64,000 nt of DNA from Adiantum capillus-veneris (taxonomy: Eukaryota; Streptophyta; Polypodiopsida; Polypodiales; Pteridaceae). A program made the position numbers and the translations under genes. Under the pieces are notes generated by a model that saw only the letters and a list, made by a program, of their open reading frames with translations, searched no databases and was not told where the DNA came from. Location of the stretch: contig CM043963.1 in the NCBI GenBank assembly GCA_014529385.2, positions 2,545,001 to 2,609,000 of the forward strand, written 5' to 3'. Below are positions 20,338 to 29,555 of the stretch, piece after piece (position 1 is the first letter of the stretch; each line of letters begins with the position of its first letter).

Positions 20338-22212
20338 ATTAGGCGTGTGCTTTTCTCAAAGCCTACTGATCCTACTAAAGAGCAGACAAGGCACTTTTTA
20401 CAAATTTGGAAATTGTTATTGAAGAATCTTCGTGCTCCAACCCTAGACTTATTAGCCACTCCACCCTTACTTCATCGCGCATTGGGCGCGCTCCTGTCTT
20501 CATCGCTTTGTCTCACAGCGCATAAAGCCATTAAGAATCCCAGATTACACATGGGTTCTCGTGAAGAATCTGATGGAGATGACACCTCTCAGTGGGAAGG
20601 CAATGAAAAGTTGAAAATTCGCCCCGGGAACTGAAGAAAAGAATGAAGATTTGGGCAAATTGTTTTTGGTAAAGTTTGCCAGAGCAGAATACAAGCGTCC
20701 GCTGCAGGTTGACATGGGTATGAAAAGATTGCCAGAAACCCGAGATTTGCAAAAACACCTGAAGAATTACCCGATTGGTGAGATTCACTCGAGATGGCGT
20801 GAGGCCATCGAGTCTCCTCTCACGTCGTGGTGGAAAGTTGCAAGGATAGACGAGTGCAGAAAAGCGGAAGCTTTTACTTGCAGGAAGAGCTGGAACAGAA
20901 CTGTTGACCAGAAGATGAACCAAATACTGGAAAGGAGATTGAAAGAGGTATTGATGTGCTGACAATCTGGTTGTTGTGACAGATAACCGGAAATAGGAGC
21001 GGGGAACTCGCTTCTGTATGGATTGGGAAGCATGGAGCTTGACATCCACTCTTTTGCAACGAGGTGAGCCATCTCCTTGCTTGTTTTGCAAGTGAAATCA
21101 AGGATGAGATTGTGAGATCGAGAGCGAGACAGCTTAGGAATGAATCGGATATCCTTTCGATTCGAGATAAGAATGATGAATTTGAATGAATGAATGATGA
21201 CGTATGTTGAGTGATTCTAGTGCGTCAAGATTCCCATATGAATGAGATGACTAGATGCTGTGGTGAGCGCATCAAGAGTTTCTGCGGGATGATATGGCTG
21301 CACAGGGATCTAGGTGCATCAAGACTTCTGGACGGATGAGATGACTAGATGATTGAAACATTGTGTTCAGTATGAACAAAGTGTGTGAATGAAGAACTTT
21401 GAAATAGGAATTTTCGAAGATGAATTTGATTTGTACGACATTAATGTTCTCTGGAAGAACTTGTTAGATGTGTGCAGATAACAGATGAAATCAATGATAA
21501 TGGGTGATGAATTCGGAGCTACGACAGCTCGAGAATGAACCTGACAACGATAAGTATCATGAATTTTGAAGGAAACTAATGGAACCTGCTATCTGTGAAC
21601 AAATAACAGGGTTAAGAATGAGATGATGATGATTTTGGAGTAGTGCTCCCGAATGAACCTCATAATGAATCATGAATCACGATTGATTCAATGGAATGAA
21701 TGACTGGACCACTCTGTTCAGTATGAACATAGTGATGGATTAGGATCCCTGGAAAAGATTTCTCGCACACAAGAGTGCTTGAGGCGAATGATTCTCGCAC
21801 ATAACAATGCTTGAGGTGAATGATTCTCGCAGATTCTGACACACGACAGTGCTTGAGGCGAATGACTACTTGCACACGACAATGCTTGAGTCGCAAATCT
21901 ATAGACATGATCGCAATATGAGATTAATTAACCCCACATCAGTGAGGTCTGGAATGGAGCTAGATGTGGTTACTAAATATGTTGCTGGCAGTCATGGTCT
22001 GAGATTGGGAATGAATGTTTACGTGATTGATTGTGATGTGATGTCCTGTGATGTCATGTGCAATGATGTGACTGTTGTCTTTGTACAAGTGCTAGATGTG
22101 TCGTGTCTAGTGCGTCGGTACTTAGAGTCAGTGTCTATTAAAGTGGTTTATGGCCTCTGGCTGTTTTGCAGGCGTAATCGAGGGCGATTATGATTCTTTC
22201 AAGAGGGGGGCA
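20338..22212 (+). mobile_element. Family C internal region, non-autonomous (1.9 kb)
   Basis: The internal region between PBS and polypurine tract (TTTCAAGAGGGGGGC, 22198-22212) has no gag, protease, RT or integrase signature. The longest plus-strand frames are 20302-20634 (110 aa) and 20651-20962 (103 aa, containing RREAIESPLTSWWK-like sequence); both are of unknown function and may be chance. A short tandem array lies at 21761-21898. It resembles a large-retrotransposon-derivative (LARD-like) element. Its 3' internal part is shared with the minus-strand copy at 39912-40230. Confidence 0.7.
21761..21898 (+). repeat. Approx. 30 bp degenerate tandem repeat
   Basis: Four imperfect units of the type TCTCGCACAYRACAATGCTTGAGGCGAATGA, starting near 21761, 21791, 21836 and 21868. 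Confidence 0.8.
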
Positions 22213-22605
22213 TTTCACAAATTGATGACGTGGCAGTGCAACCCAGACACACACACATGGCAAAGTGATGATGTGTCTCCATGTACAGAAATCCTTGATT
22301 TTGGATTGACAGCTGACGTGGCAATATGGTACGGATTTTCGAGATTTGCACTGATAGTGCTAACGTGGCAGATTGTACGGATTTTCGCGTTTTGTGATGA
22401 CAACTGCTAACGTGGCAGGCTGTACGGATTTTCGCAAATTACGTTGATTGCTTTTTGGGCAGATTTTTGGAACAAGAAGTTTTTGGAACTCCTTGCTTTT
22501 GAGTTTAACTGCTTTTGGGCTCTACTTTTAGCAACCCTTTGTAAGAATAAAAGAGCCCCAAGGGCCTTACTCTTCAGAGCATCTGGACGCCGAGTCTGAG
22601 AGCGG
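22213..22605 (+). repeat. 3' LTR of family C, truncated
   Basis: Starts TTTCACAAATTGATGACGTGG (second base changed from TG) and follows the 5' LTR to GACGCCGAGTCTGAGAGCGG. It then breaks off and passes directly into family D internal sequence (GCGGCACCCAC). The final ~230 bp of the LTR, including the conserved block, are missing. Confidence 0.8.
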
Positions 22606-22728
22606 ATTGCGGCACCCACGCAACATAGTGGGCCGACGAAGATTCCTCGCAGATTCCCCAAAGTTGTATGGTGAAGTACACGGAAGCTATGCAGCTCGGT
22701 ACCAGTATCTCACCTTGAAAAGGGGGGA
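22606..22728 (+). mobile_element. Family D element, 3' internal end with polypurine tract
   Basis: From GCGGCACCCAC to GAAAAGGGGGGA this is collinear with 63428-63548, including the block around ACGGAAGCTATGCAGCTCGGTACCAG. No coding capacity. It joins a truncated family C LTR on its left, so the element was cut by deletion or recombination. Confidence 0.75.
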
Positions 22729-22921
22729 TGTCACGCACATCCAACCCTATGTGCATCTGGACGAGCTAACTCCTATTTCTAGGTTTTACGACAGCCTAGG
22801 AAGTGTTATGGCACCCTTGTGAGCACGTATGCAGGCCGTGCATATCCAGGCACTTTAAATTAGTTGCATATCCTTTGATTGCACATGAGCATAGCCAGTG
22901 TCTGCTATGTGTAGGCACTGG
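22729..22921 (+). repeat. Family D LTR, left piece
   Basis: TGTCACGCACATCCAACCC through GCACATGAGCATAGCCAGTG to GTAGGCACTGG. It is interrupted after ACTGG (22917-22921) by the 13.9 kb element and resumes at 36822. Confidence 0.88.
22917..22921 (+). other. Target site duplication ACTGG (left)
   Basis: ACTGG here and at 36822-36826 flanks the 13.9 kb element; the empty site is seen in the family D LTR at 63549 (GGCACTGGGGAGTG). Confidence 0.95.
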
Positions 22922-23505
22922 TGTGCACTCCTTGCCGCACTGTCGAAGCAAGGGACTTGCCGATACACCATGTGCGAGCCACAAATGGCTCCAAGCACAC
23001 AACAAGACTAATCTAGCAAGCTCAAAAGAGGGCAAAGGTGTGTCACTCACCGCTCTATGCTCCTGCCGTGGAGGATTCCTCGCCGCGATGAAGAAGAAGC
23101 TGCAGTTGTGCCGCGCTCAACCGCTTCGCCGCCGTCGTGCCTTCGTAATGCTCGATCGCACACACACTCTCCCTCTCTCTCTCTCACACATGCACACACA
23201 CACGAGGAGGTGAAAAAGAAGAAGATGGAGATGGAGATGGAGCAAGAGCACTCTTCTATTGCACAAATGAGAGAATGCCTGAATTTTAGGTTTAGTTGGC
23301 TTTTATATGAGCTCACCCCATTCACACTTGGCGCCCATGCTTAGCCAACTAATCCCTTGAATGTCCCAGTTAGAGTGCGCCTCTCATCGACGATCACTCT
23401 TACCCTTTTCCTATTGGTCGGACAAGCCCGGTACCTGACTCTACCAAATACATAATACACGTCCGTCGTAGGTGATGGGGTGTCCGTGAGCCGTGAGGGT
23501 TAACA
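22922..23505 (-). repeat. 3' LTR of Tat-like element
   Basis: 584 bp; in element sense it starts TGTTAACCCTCACGGCTCAC (23505) and ends GGAGTGCACA (22922). It contains CACACA/CTCTCT and GGAGATGGAGATGGAG low-complexity tracts. It nearly matches 36237-36821, with only scattered differences. Confidence 0.95.
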
Positions 23506-23507
23506 TG

Positions 23508-23518
23508 CCCCCCTTCCT
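23508..23518 (-). other. Polypurine tract of Tat-like element
   Basis: AGGAAGGGGGG in element sense, two bases from the 3' LTR. Identical 11-mers occur inside the element at 25530-25540 and 25842-25852. Confidence 0.85.
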
Positions 23519-24879
23519 GATGTAGATTCCGTCCTCGGAAGCTATTGAGTTGAAGCTCGTTCGTCGAGGTGGAAGAGAATTTGAGATCAATGTCCTTTGC
23601 CTTCTTCAGTCACTACAAAATCAAACAACATTGGCACAGTAATTGCATTCTCATAAGTGATTAAAAAGCATATGCAGTTTTAGGTAGACAATTTGATTGG
23701 TAAAAGAATTTCAAACAATTTGTCAGCAATGAACATTAAATTGCAATGTAATCAAATGCATAAACCGATGTAAAGGTAAAAAATTAAACAAGTCAGGGGT
23801 CGCTAATTTGACGGTCGAAAGGCACTAGAGATCGAATATTAATACCATGGGTAAGCTTCTTAATTTTCTGTGGTCAATTAAGTTGTTTAATCGCGAGAGC
23901 CAAGTATTCATGTTCGAGGGCTGACTAGAGGCTATATCTAGAAGACCTTGTAGTTAAGCTACCATAAAAGGAATTTTTCATGAAATCATCGCCTGACTGA
24001 TTACTTTTCCTTTGACCCCCCAAAGTCCTTTCACAGTGATTCAATTTTGATGTGTGTGCTTATTTTGTATGCCTTGGGTTTTTTGCTTTTCAAGGAAAAG
24101 CGCCCACACTGGGAACCTCTAGGGCTCTAGTACCATAGGCAATACATGTGAGTGAAGTACCAAATCAAGCTGAGATTTCTCTTCCAGCTTAAGATGATAC
24201 AGTGTGGCACTTTGATTTTTTGTTTGTTCATTTTCAGTATTTTAATTTTGTAACTTTGGGGGGTCATATAACACTGATACACCTCCCCAGGCTCATCACA
24301 CTAGTAAACTCCCTTTATAATACTTCAGCGAAAGGTCAATAGGGTCAAGCCCACTAGAAAGCCCTAGTACATTTCACACAATGCTGCCTAAATCGGATTA
24401 AGAACCTAAGTAACCATTGATTATTAGGAAGGCATTCCCCATGGTATTAAGAGAAGATTTCTAACACCTAACTTGGTCAAACTAGCTTAGTCGGACTGCT
24501 TGATTTTTAAACTTAGACAAGTGATTATGACAAAAAATTACATTGAATTAAATGTTTGATACTAAGCAAATGCGGTGAATATTAGGTTACCAATCACAAT
24601 TAAAGTTGACAATCATAGATGCAAAAAAGATAAGGGGCAATGCTAATGGACAAGAAACACCTGTTTGTGTCGATGGTCGCGCTTGATTTGAAGAGTGAGT
24701 CGAGATAAAGATTCCATGAAGGTCCAAATCCTACCAATAGCAACACGCTCCTGTACACACTAGGAAACAAAAGGAATACCTCCAGGAGGCACATTAGTGG
24801 AAAAAGGTACCAACACTTATTGAACACAACAAAAAACATAAGGAACCCTAACCTAATTATTTGCACTCCCTCTAGAGAG
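23519..24879 (-). other. 3' untranslated internal region of Tat-like element
   Basis: About 1.36 kb, AT-rich, with no convincing ORF (24600-24866 on the minus strand is hydrophobic but unsupported). Confidence 0.6.
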
Positions 24880-25338
24880 TCAAGGGAATAGGATATTGTA
24901 GAGGTTGGGGGGAAACCCTAAGGCTAAACCCCTATCCTCTTCGTCGAGATAAACAAAGTCATCATCCATGAGACCATATGTGCCATCCGTGTAGTCGTGT
25001 AAATTTTCTTCTTCATCATAGGTGCCCATGTTTACTAAGAAGATCACTAAACGCCTATAGTCATCTTGGTCAAAAGGGTAGGCTTGTGCAATGGGAGAAA
25101 CGCTCTCTACTAAGTATGGATCAGACGTGGTCAAGAGACGTATCAGCCATTCTAACTCCTCAAAATTCCTCTCACATGCTAGCGTACCTATCAAATCCCA
25201 TTCACATGCAAGCACTGGAAAGACCATGTGAAATATTTGTGAAAAGTAACGAGGGTACCTCTCACCCAAGGCAGGAGTGGATGACTCTAGCGTACTAGCC
25301 ATATCTGTACACGCAAATAGATGATGGTTAGAGTGCAA
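24880..25338 (-). CDS. Accessory ORF of Tat-like element (152 aa)
   Basis: An open acidic reading frame between the long proline-rich ORF and the 3' LTR. It has a leucine-rich middle (FEELEWLIRLLTTSDPYLVE) and an Asp/Glu/Tyr-rich C-terminus (DDDFVYLDEEDRGLALGFPP). No known retroelement domain was recognised. It might be expressed by splicing, as accessory ORFs of large plant Ty3 elements can be, but no splice evidence can be judged here. Confidence 0.45.
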   Translation of the reverse strand: MHSNHHLFACTDMASTLESSTPALGERYPRYFSQIFHMVFPVLACEWDLIGTLACERNFEELEWLIRLLTTSDPYLVESVSPIAQAYPFDQDDYRRLVIFLVNMGTYDEEENLHDYTDGTYGLMDDDFVYLDEEDRGLALGFPPNLYNILFP

Positions 25339-25548
25339 ATATTACAAGGGTCATGTTCTTGTGCATAATTTGTTTTTATGATTTGTGTTATGGCTCTTGC
25401 TCTTTTACTTTTTTATCTTGTTTTTGTGAGTATAAGGCTTTATATATACATTCCCTAAGATTGGAGATTAAGAGGTCAGGGAGAAAGGTTGAGAGGGAAG
25501 CAAGTGAATAATGGATGTCCACAAACACTCCCCCCTTCCTTGGGTAGA

Positions 25549-26485
25549 TCAGACCGTTTGAAATGATGTCGTCACCCTTTGAAACCAATTGTTCCAGTTG
25601 GTAATAGGTGAGGATTTTTGCCAGTAGTTTTCTATTACCCTGGGTGCCTCATCAAGTTGCAAGGGTGGTAAGGTACTCTCCCAGTATCGAACTTGAAGTG
25701 GTTCATCAGGTGATTCTTGAACACTGGGAGGTGTGGATTCTTTTGTAGCTTCATGGAGGTCCACTACTATAGATGGAGGCTGTGTAGAAGGTTTTACCTC
25801 TATGGATGTATTACATGAGGAGCTAGAAGCTTCATGGAACTCCCCCCTTCCTGAGCTAGGTGGAATAAATTGGTTTTGCCTTGGAGCCCAAACTAGCTCT
25901 GGACTAGGTGTGTAGCATTCTGTGATCTTTCCCTTCCCACGGTCTGCCATTGGCTTTAGCGTTACACTGTTTGACTCATATGGGTTTTTTGTCGATAGGG
26001 AAGGACACATTTTACGTTTAGGTACCCAAATTTGCTCATTTCCATCATAGTAGCCTTGGGCTTCTAATAGTTGTTTTGGAATCCATCGTGATTTGGTCTT
26101 GACTCTCCTAGGGCGCGGTCTTGGTTCTCCCGGGAAATTTTTTCTTGGAATGGATGGGAGGGTTGAGGTAGTTGGAAGTAAGGCCTTGGGGACCCATTGA
26201 TATGTACTCTTAGGTCGTGCAGGTTGAGTACTTGCAAGATTACTGCTTGCTGCAACTACAAGTGGAAGTGCTAGATTCATGGGTAGCCGGCAAAGACGAG
26301 TTAACCACCTTGGCTTGTGAATGTTGGCTATCCTTCAACTTTGCTAGAGTTTGCGACGTAGGTGACTTTGCTTGAATGATAGGGGTAAGAGTCGGTGGTC
26401 GCGTCGTGACACTACCAGTATCCCAATCAATAGTGCATTTGGTTGCCAACATCCACGTGCGTCCCAGGTTTACGTTGCCTTCCAT
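25549..26485 (-). pseudogene. Accessory ORF with WVPK repeats, Tat-like element
   Basis: The main open frame is 25549-26280 (243 aa). It overlaps a frame at 26240-26485 that carries the frameshifted end of the second protease-like domain (see 26470-27006). The protein is Pro/Ser-rich and basic, with four spaced motifs: QWVPKALL, RWIPKQLL, IWVPKRKM and VWAPRQNQ. Two internal copies of the polypurine sequence lie at 25530-25540, just below its 3' end, and at 25842-25852 within it. Function unknown; the repeats may be nucleic-acid or protein binding motifs (speculative). Confidence 0.5.
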
Positions 26486-27006
26486 AGCTCCTGCGGCATG
26501 ACTAGAAACCTCTGCACTATGCTTCCATTGTCATAGACAACAAGGGTCTGAAGGACTCCAAGAATAGCAGTTTTCTTTTTATTAATGCCCTTGACTTGCA
26601 TCGTACTCGGGGATAGGGTCGGTTTCCCTAATTGACACCAAACTCCATAGGATAACAAATCGTGTTTAGCTCCCGTATCTAATAAGGCATTGTATAGTAC
26701 TTTCCCATAGGGGCTATTTAGCTCAATTGGGTATCGTAGGGGTGGCTCAGATTCTAATGAGTCGTCATCTGTGTCCTCGAAAAATGCTTGTGTGATTCCC
26801 AGATTAGCCTCTCGTTGGCGTCTAAGACGTTGTTGTCGTTCTCGAGCCTCAACTCTTGCTTGGATTTTTTTAAGCTCTGCATGTTCCTTGGCAGCCTTCT
26901 TTTGATGGATGGCTTGCAACTCTTCCTGGCTTAGAGGATCATAATATCTTTTGAATTTACTCCCATTAAGGAATCCAATGGTTTCAACTCCATCTAGAGT
27001 CTCCAC
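26470..27006 (-). CDS. Integrase C-terminal end plus second retropepsin-like domain
   Basis: The N-terminus (METLDGVETIGFLNGSKFKR) is the tail of the integrase C-terminal region, separated from the pol ORF by a frameshift and a stop (about 27023). A Lys/Arg/Glu-rich coiled-coil-like stretch follows (ELKKIQARVEARERQQRLRR). Next is YNALLDTGAKHDLLSYGVWC, with the catalytic DTGA of aspartic proteases, then a FLVMP strand. In a shifted frame just downstream (about 26410-26480) lie NLGRTWML and TIDW, matching the retropepsin C-terminal LGR-W...IDW signature. The normal protease is already encoded upstream of RT in 29552-31654, so this is a second one. Confidence 0.68.
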   Translation of the reverse strand: METLDGVETIGFLNGSKFKRYYDPLSQEELQAIHQKKAAKEHAELKKIQARVEARERQQRLRRQREANLGITQAFFEDTDDDSLESEPPLRYPIELNSPYGKVLYNALLDTGAKHDLLSYGVWCQLGKPTLSPSTMQVKGINKKKTAILGVLQTLVVYDNGSIVQRFLVMPQELWKAT

Positions 27007-27065
27007 ACGAATGGTACCTTACGGGGTAATTTCACACACTCGATATGGTCTCTTACCTGCGTATT

Positions 27066-29555
27066 TCATTTCTTCTTTTCATTACGTACTCCGTACATAA
27101 GAACTTTATCACCAACTTTGATGTCTTTATCCTTTAAATGGCTATCAATCCACTTCTTTCTCCTATCCTTCTCCACTAGAGCATTTCGCACAGCTAATTG
27201 CCTCTCTTCATCTAGCCTTTCCAGGATATATAATCGCTCCACTAAGGGGTTACCATCCCAACCTTCTTGAGAAGCTACTCGAAGACTAGGAATGACAAAC
27301 TCCCATGGCATAATTGCTTCTTGACCATACACCATGTTAAACGGTGTGCAATTAATAGCAACTTTATACGCAGTACGATAAGCCCATAAAGCTGATGTAA
27401 GCTTTAAGTCCCAATCAGTGGGATGAGCCTCAACTGTCTTTGTCAAAATGGAGATGAGAGTTTTGTTGGTACTCTCAGCTTGGCCATTTGCTTGGGGATA
27501 ATAGGGTGTAGACTTGTGGTGAGATATCATGAAGTTTGATGTGAGTTCTTTTATTACTTCATTTATAAAATGAGTTCCATTGTCACTCACAGGTTCAAAG
27601 GGGCATCCAAAACGTGTGATAATGTTCTCAAAGAGGAACATAGCTGTTGTTTTTGCATCCGCCTTTCGTGTTGCTTTTGCTTCAGTCCATTTGGTTACAT
27701 AGTCGGTAGCCACAATGATATATCGTGATTGCGTGTTACGTGCAGCCGGACTAATCGGTCCTACAAAGTCTAAGCCCCACTTTTCAAATGGTTGGGTTAC
27801 CTTGATGGGATGTAGAGGCATCCTATCCCTTCTTTGTGGCTTGTTGAAGCATTGGCATTCATCACATCCCTTTGCAAAAAGTGATGCATCCTTAAACAGA
27901 GTGGGCCACCAATAGCCTAACTGTAAGATCTTTCGGGCAGTCAAGTTTCCCGAAAAGTGACCACCAGCTACACCCATGTGTGCCTCTTGTAGAATATATA
28001 AATACTCATCCTCGCGGGCACAACGTCTAAGAACATCATCTTGTCCTCTCTTATAGAGAGTTCCAGCCAGTAAGCAATAGGCTTCGCATTCCTTGATTAA
28101 TTTTTGAGCTATATCTTTTCGCAGTTCTTTGGGTGGAAAACCATTAACTAAGAAGTTAACAATCTTTTCACTCCATTCAGGCATTGTCTCAACAATGAAC
28201 AAAGGAGTATCAGAAAATTCATCATTAACCCCCGTAGGAGCTTCGCTATTAGGGATACGAGATAAATGATCCGCCATGACATGTTTCCTCCCAGGCCTCA
28301 CAACAACGGTGAAGTCAAACTTAAGAAGAATTAACAACCATCGTGTAATTCGACCTGTGGAACACGGCTTGTTTACCAAATATAGCAATGCTTGATGATC
28401 AACATAAAACACAAACTTGGTAGCAAGAAGGTAATAGCGAAATTTCTTTACTGCGTAAATCATAGCTAGACCTTCGCGCTCTGTAGTAGTGTAGTTCATC
28501 TCGGCATCATTTAATTGGCGACTTGCAAAGCTAATAGGGTAGTCCAATTTATGTTCTCCTGGTTGAGTTAGAACACACCCAATAGCAAAATTTGATGCAT
28601 CAATATGCACATGAAAAGGTACATTCCAATCAGGTGTTCGCAGGATTGGAGCACTTGTTAGGGCCCTCTTTAATAACTCATAAGATTGATGACATTCTTC
28701 CGTCCAGTGAAACTCGATAAGAAGCTTGTACAATGGACGCGCTATCTCGGCAAAGTTTAAAATAAATCTTCGATAATAACCAACATGGCCCATAAATCTT
28801 TGAACTCCTTTATAGTTCGTAGGTGGTGGCAAATCGACAATGGCTTTAATCTTACTCTCATCTGTGGATATCCCGTTCTTGGACACTATATGTCCTAGAA
28901 TGACTCCATGCTTAACCCAAAATTGGCATTTGAAAGGGTTCAATGAGATGCGATAAAATCTGTACCTTTCAAATATTTTTCGTAGATATAACAAATGCTT
29001 CTCCCAAGAAGAATAAACACAAAGGTTGTCTAGGAAAGCTTCACAAAACTCCCTTAGAGATTCTTTAAACGCAGTGTTTATTAATCGTTGGAATGTAGCA
29101 GGGGCATTTGTTAAGCCAAAAGCCATAACACGAAATGCAAACACTCCAAACTCTGTGATAAAAGCAGTTTTAGCTTGGTCCTCTAATGCAATTGTGATTT
29201 GATTGTAACCAGAGTACCCATCTAAAAAGCTATAAGCTTCCTTGCCCGCAACTCTTTCAAGCACATGTTCTGAATATGGCAAGGGATAATGATCTCTCCT
29301 AGTGGCTGCATTAACTTTCTTGAGGTCCACGCACACTCTTAGTTTCCCATTCTTTTTTGGCACAATGACTATTGGAGAAACCCATTCTGAGTGCTCAATA
29401 GGGTATATGAATCCACATTGGATAAGTTTTTCAATCTCCTCTTGTACAATTTTGGCGTACTTAGGATTCATTGGATAGGGTCGTTGCTGGACGGGTTTAG
29501 CAGTGTTGATCATGGGAATTGTATGTTGCACCACAGAAGGTGGAACGCCCTTCAT
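27066..29555 (-). CDS. Pol: reverse transcriptase, RNase H, integrase (829 aa)
   Basis: Order from the N-terminus: RT (residues about 30-230) with VPKKNGKLRVCVDLKKVN, SFLDGYSGYNQI (motif A), VMAFGLTNAPATFQRL (motif B) and AFLDNLCVYS (motif C). Motif C reads FLDN instead of FLDD, so the second catalytic Asp is Asn and polymerase activity should be lost. RNase H: VHIDASNFAIGCVL, TTTEREGLAMIYAVKKFRYY, YVDHQALL. Integrase: HHCC zinc finger (GGHFSGNLTARK...GCDECQC), DDE core (LDFVGPI, VSDNGTHF, PQANGQAESTNK). It starts at an ATGA overlap with the upstream ORF, but the conserved leader EYKDIFAWTYHD lies upstream in this frame, so the true polyprotein frame begins before 29555. Otherwise one of the most intact pol ORFs here. 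Confidence 0.93.
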   Translation of the reverse strand: MKGVPPSVVQHTIPMINTAKPVQQRPYPMNPKYAKIVQEEIEKLIQCGFIYPIEHSEWVSPIVIVPKKNGKLRVCVDLKKVNAATRRDHYPLPYSEHVLERVAGKEAYSFLDGYSGYNQITIALEDQAKTAFITEFGVFAFRVMAFGLTNAPATFQRLINTAFKESLREFCEAFLDNLCVYSSWEKHLLYLRKIFERYRFYRISLNPFKCQFWVKHGVILGHIVSKNGISTDESKIKAIVDLPPPTNYKGVQRFMGHVGYYRRFILNFAEIARPLYKLLIEFHWTEECHQSYELLKRALTSAPILRTPDWNVPFHVHIDASNFAIGCVLTQPGEHKLDYPISFASRQLNDAEMNYTTTEREGLAMIYAVKKFRYYLLATKFVFYVDHQALLYLVNKPCSTGRITRWLLILLKFDFTVVVRPGRKHVMADHLSRIPNSEAPTGVNDEFSDTPLFIVETMPEWSEKIVNFLVNGFPPKELRKDIAQKLIKECEAYCLLAGTLYKRGQDDVLRRCAREDEYLYILQEAHMGVAGGHFSGNLTARKILQLGYWWPTLFKDASLFAKGCDECQCFNKPQRRDRMPLHPIKVTQPFEKWGLDFVGPISPAARNTQSRYIIVATDYVTKWTEAKATRKADAKTTAMFLFENIITRFGCPFEPVSDNGTHFINEVIKELTSNFMISHHKSTPYYPQANGQAESTNKTLISILTKTVEAHPTDWDLKLTSALWAYRTAYKVAINCTPFNMVYGQEAIMPWEFVIPSLRVASQEGWDGNPLVERLYILERLDEERQLAVRNALVEKDRRKKWIDSHLKDKDIKVGDKVLMYGVRNEKKK

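Noticed and set aside
20302-20962. Family C ORFs as a gag gene
   Set aside because: No capsid, zinc knuckle or protease signature; frames are short and the first begins at the PBS.
22803-23344. Overlapping ORFs at 22803-23344 and 36187-36668
   Set aside because: They duplicate because they lie in the two LTRs of the Tat-like element; reading frames are incidental.
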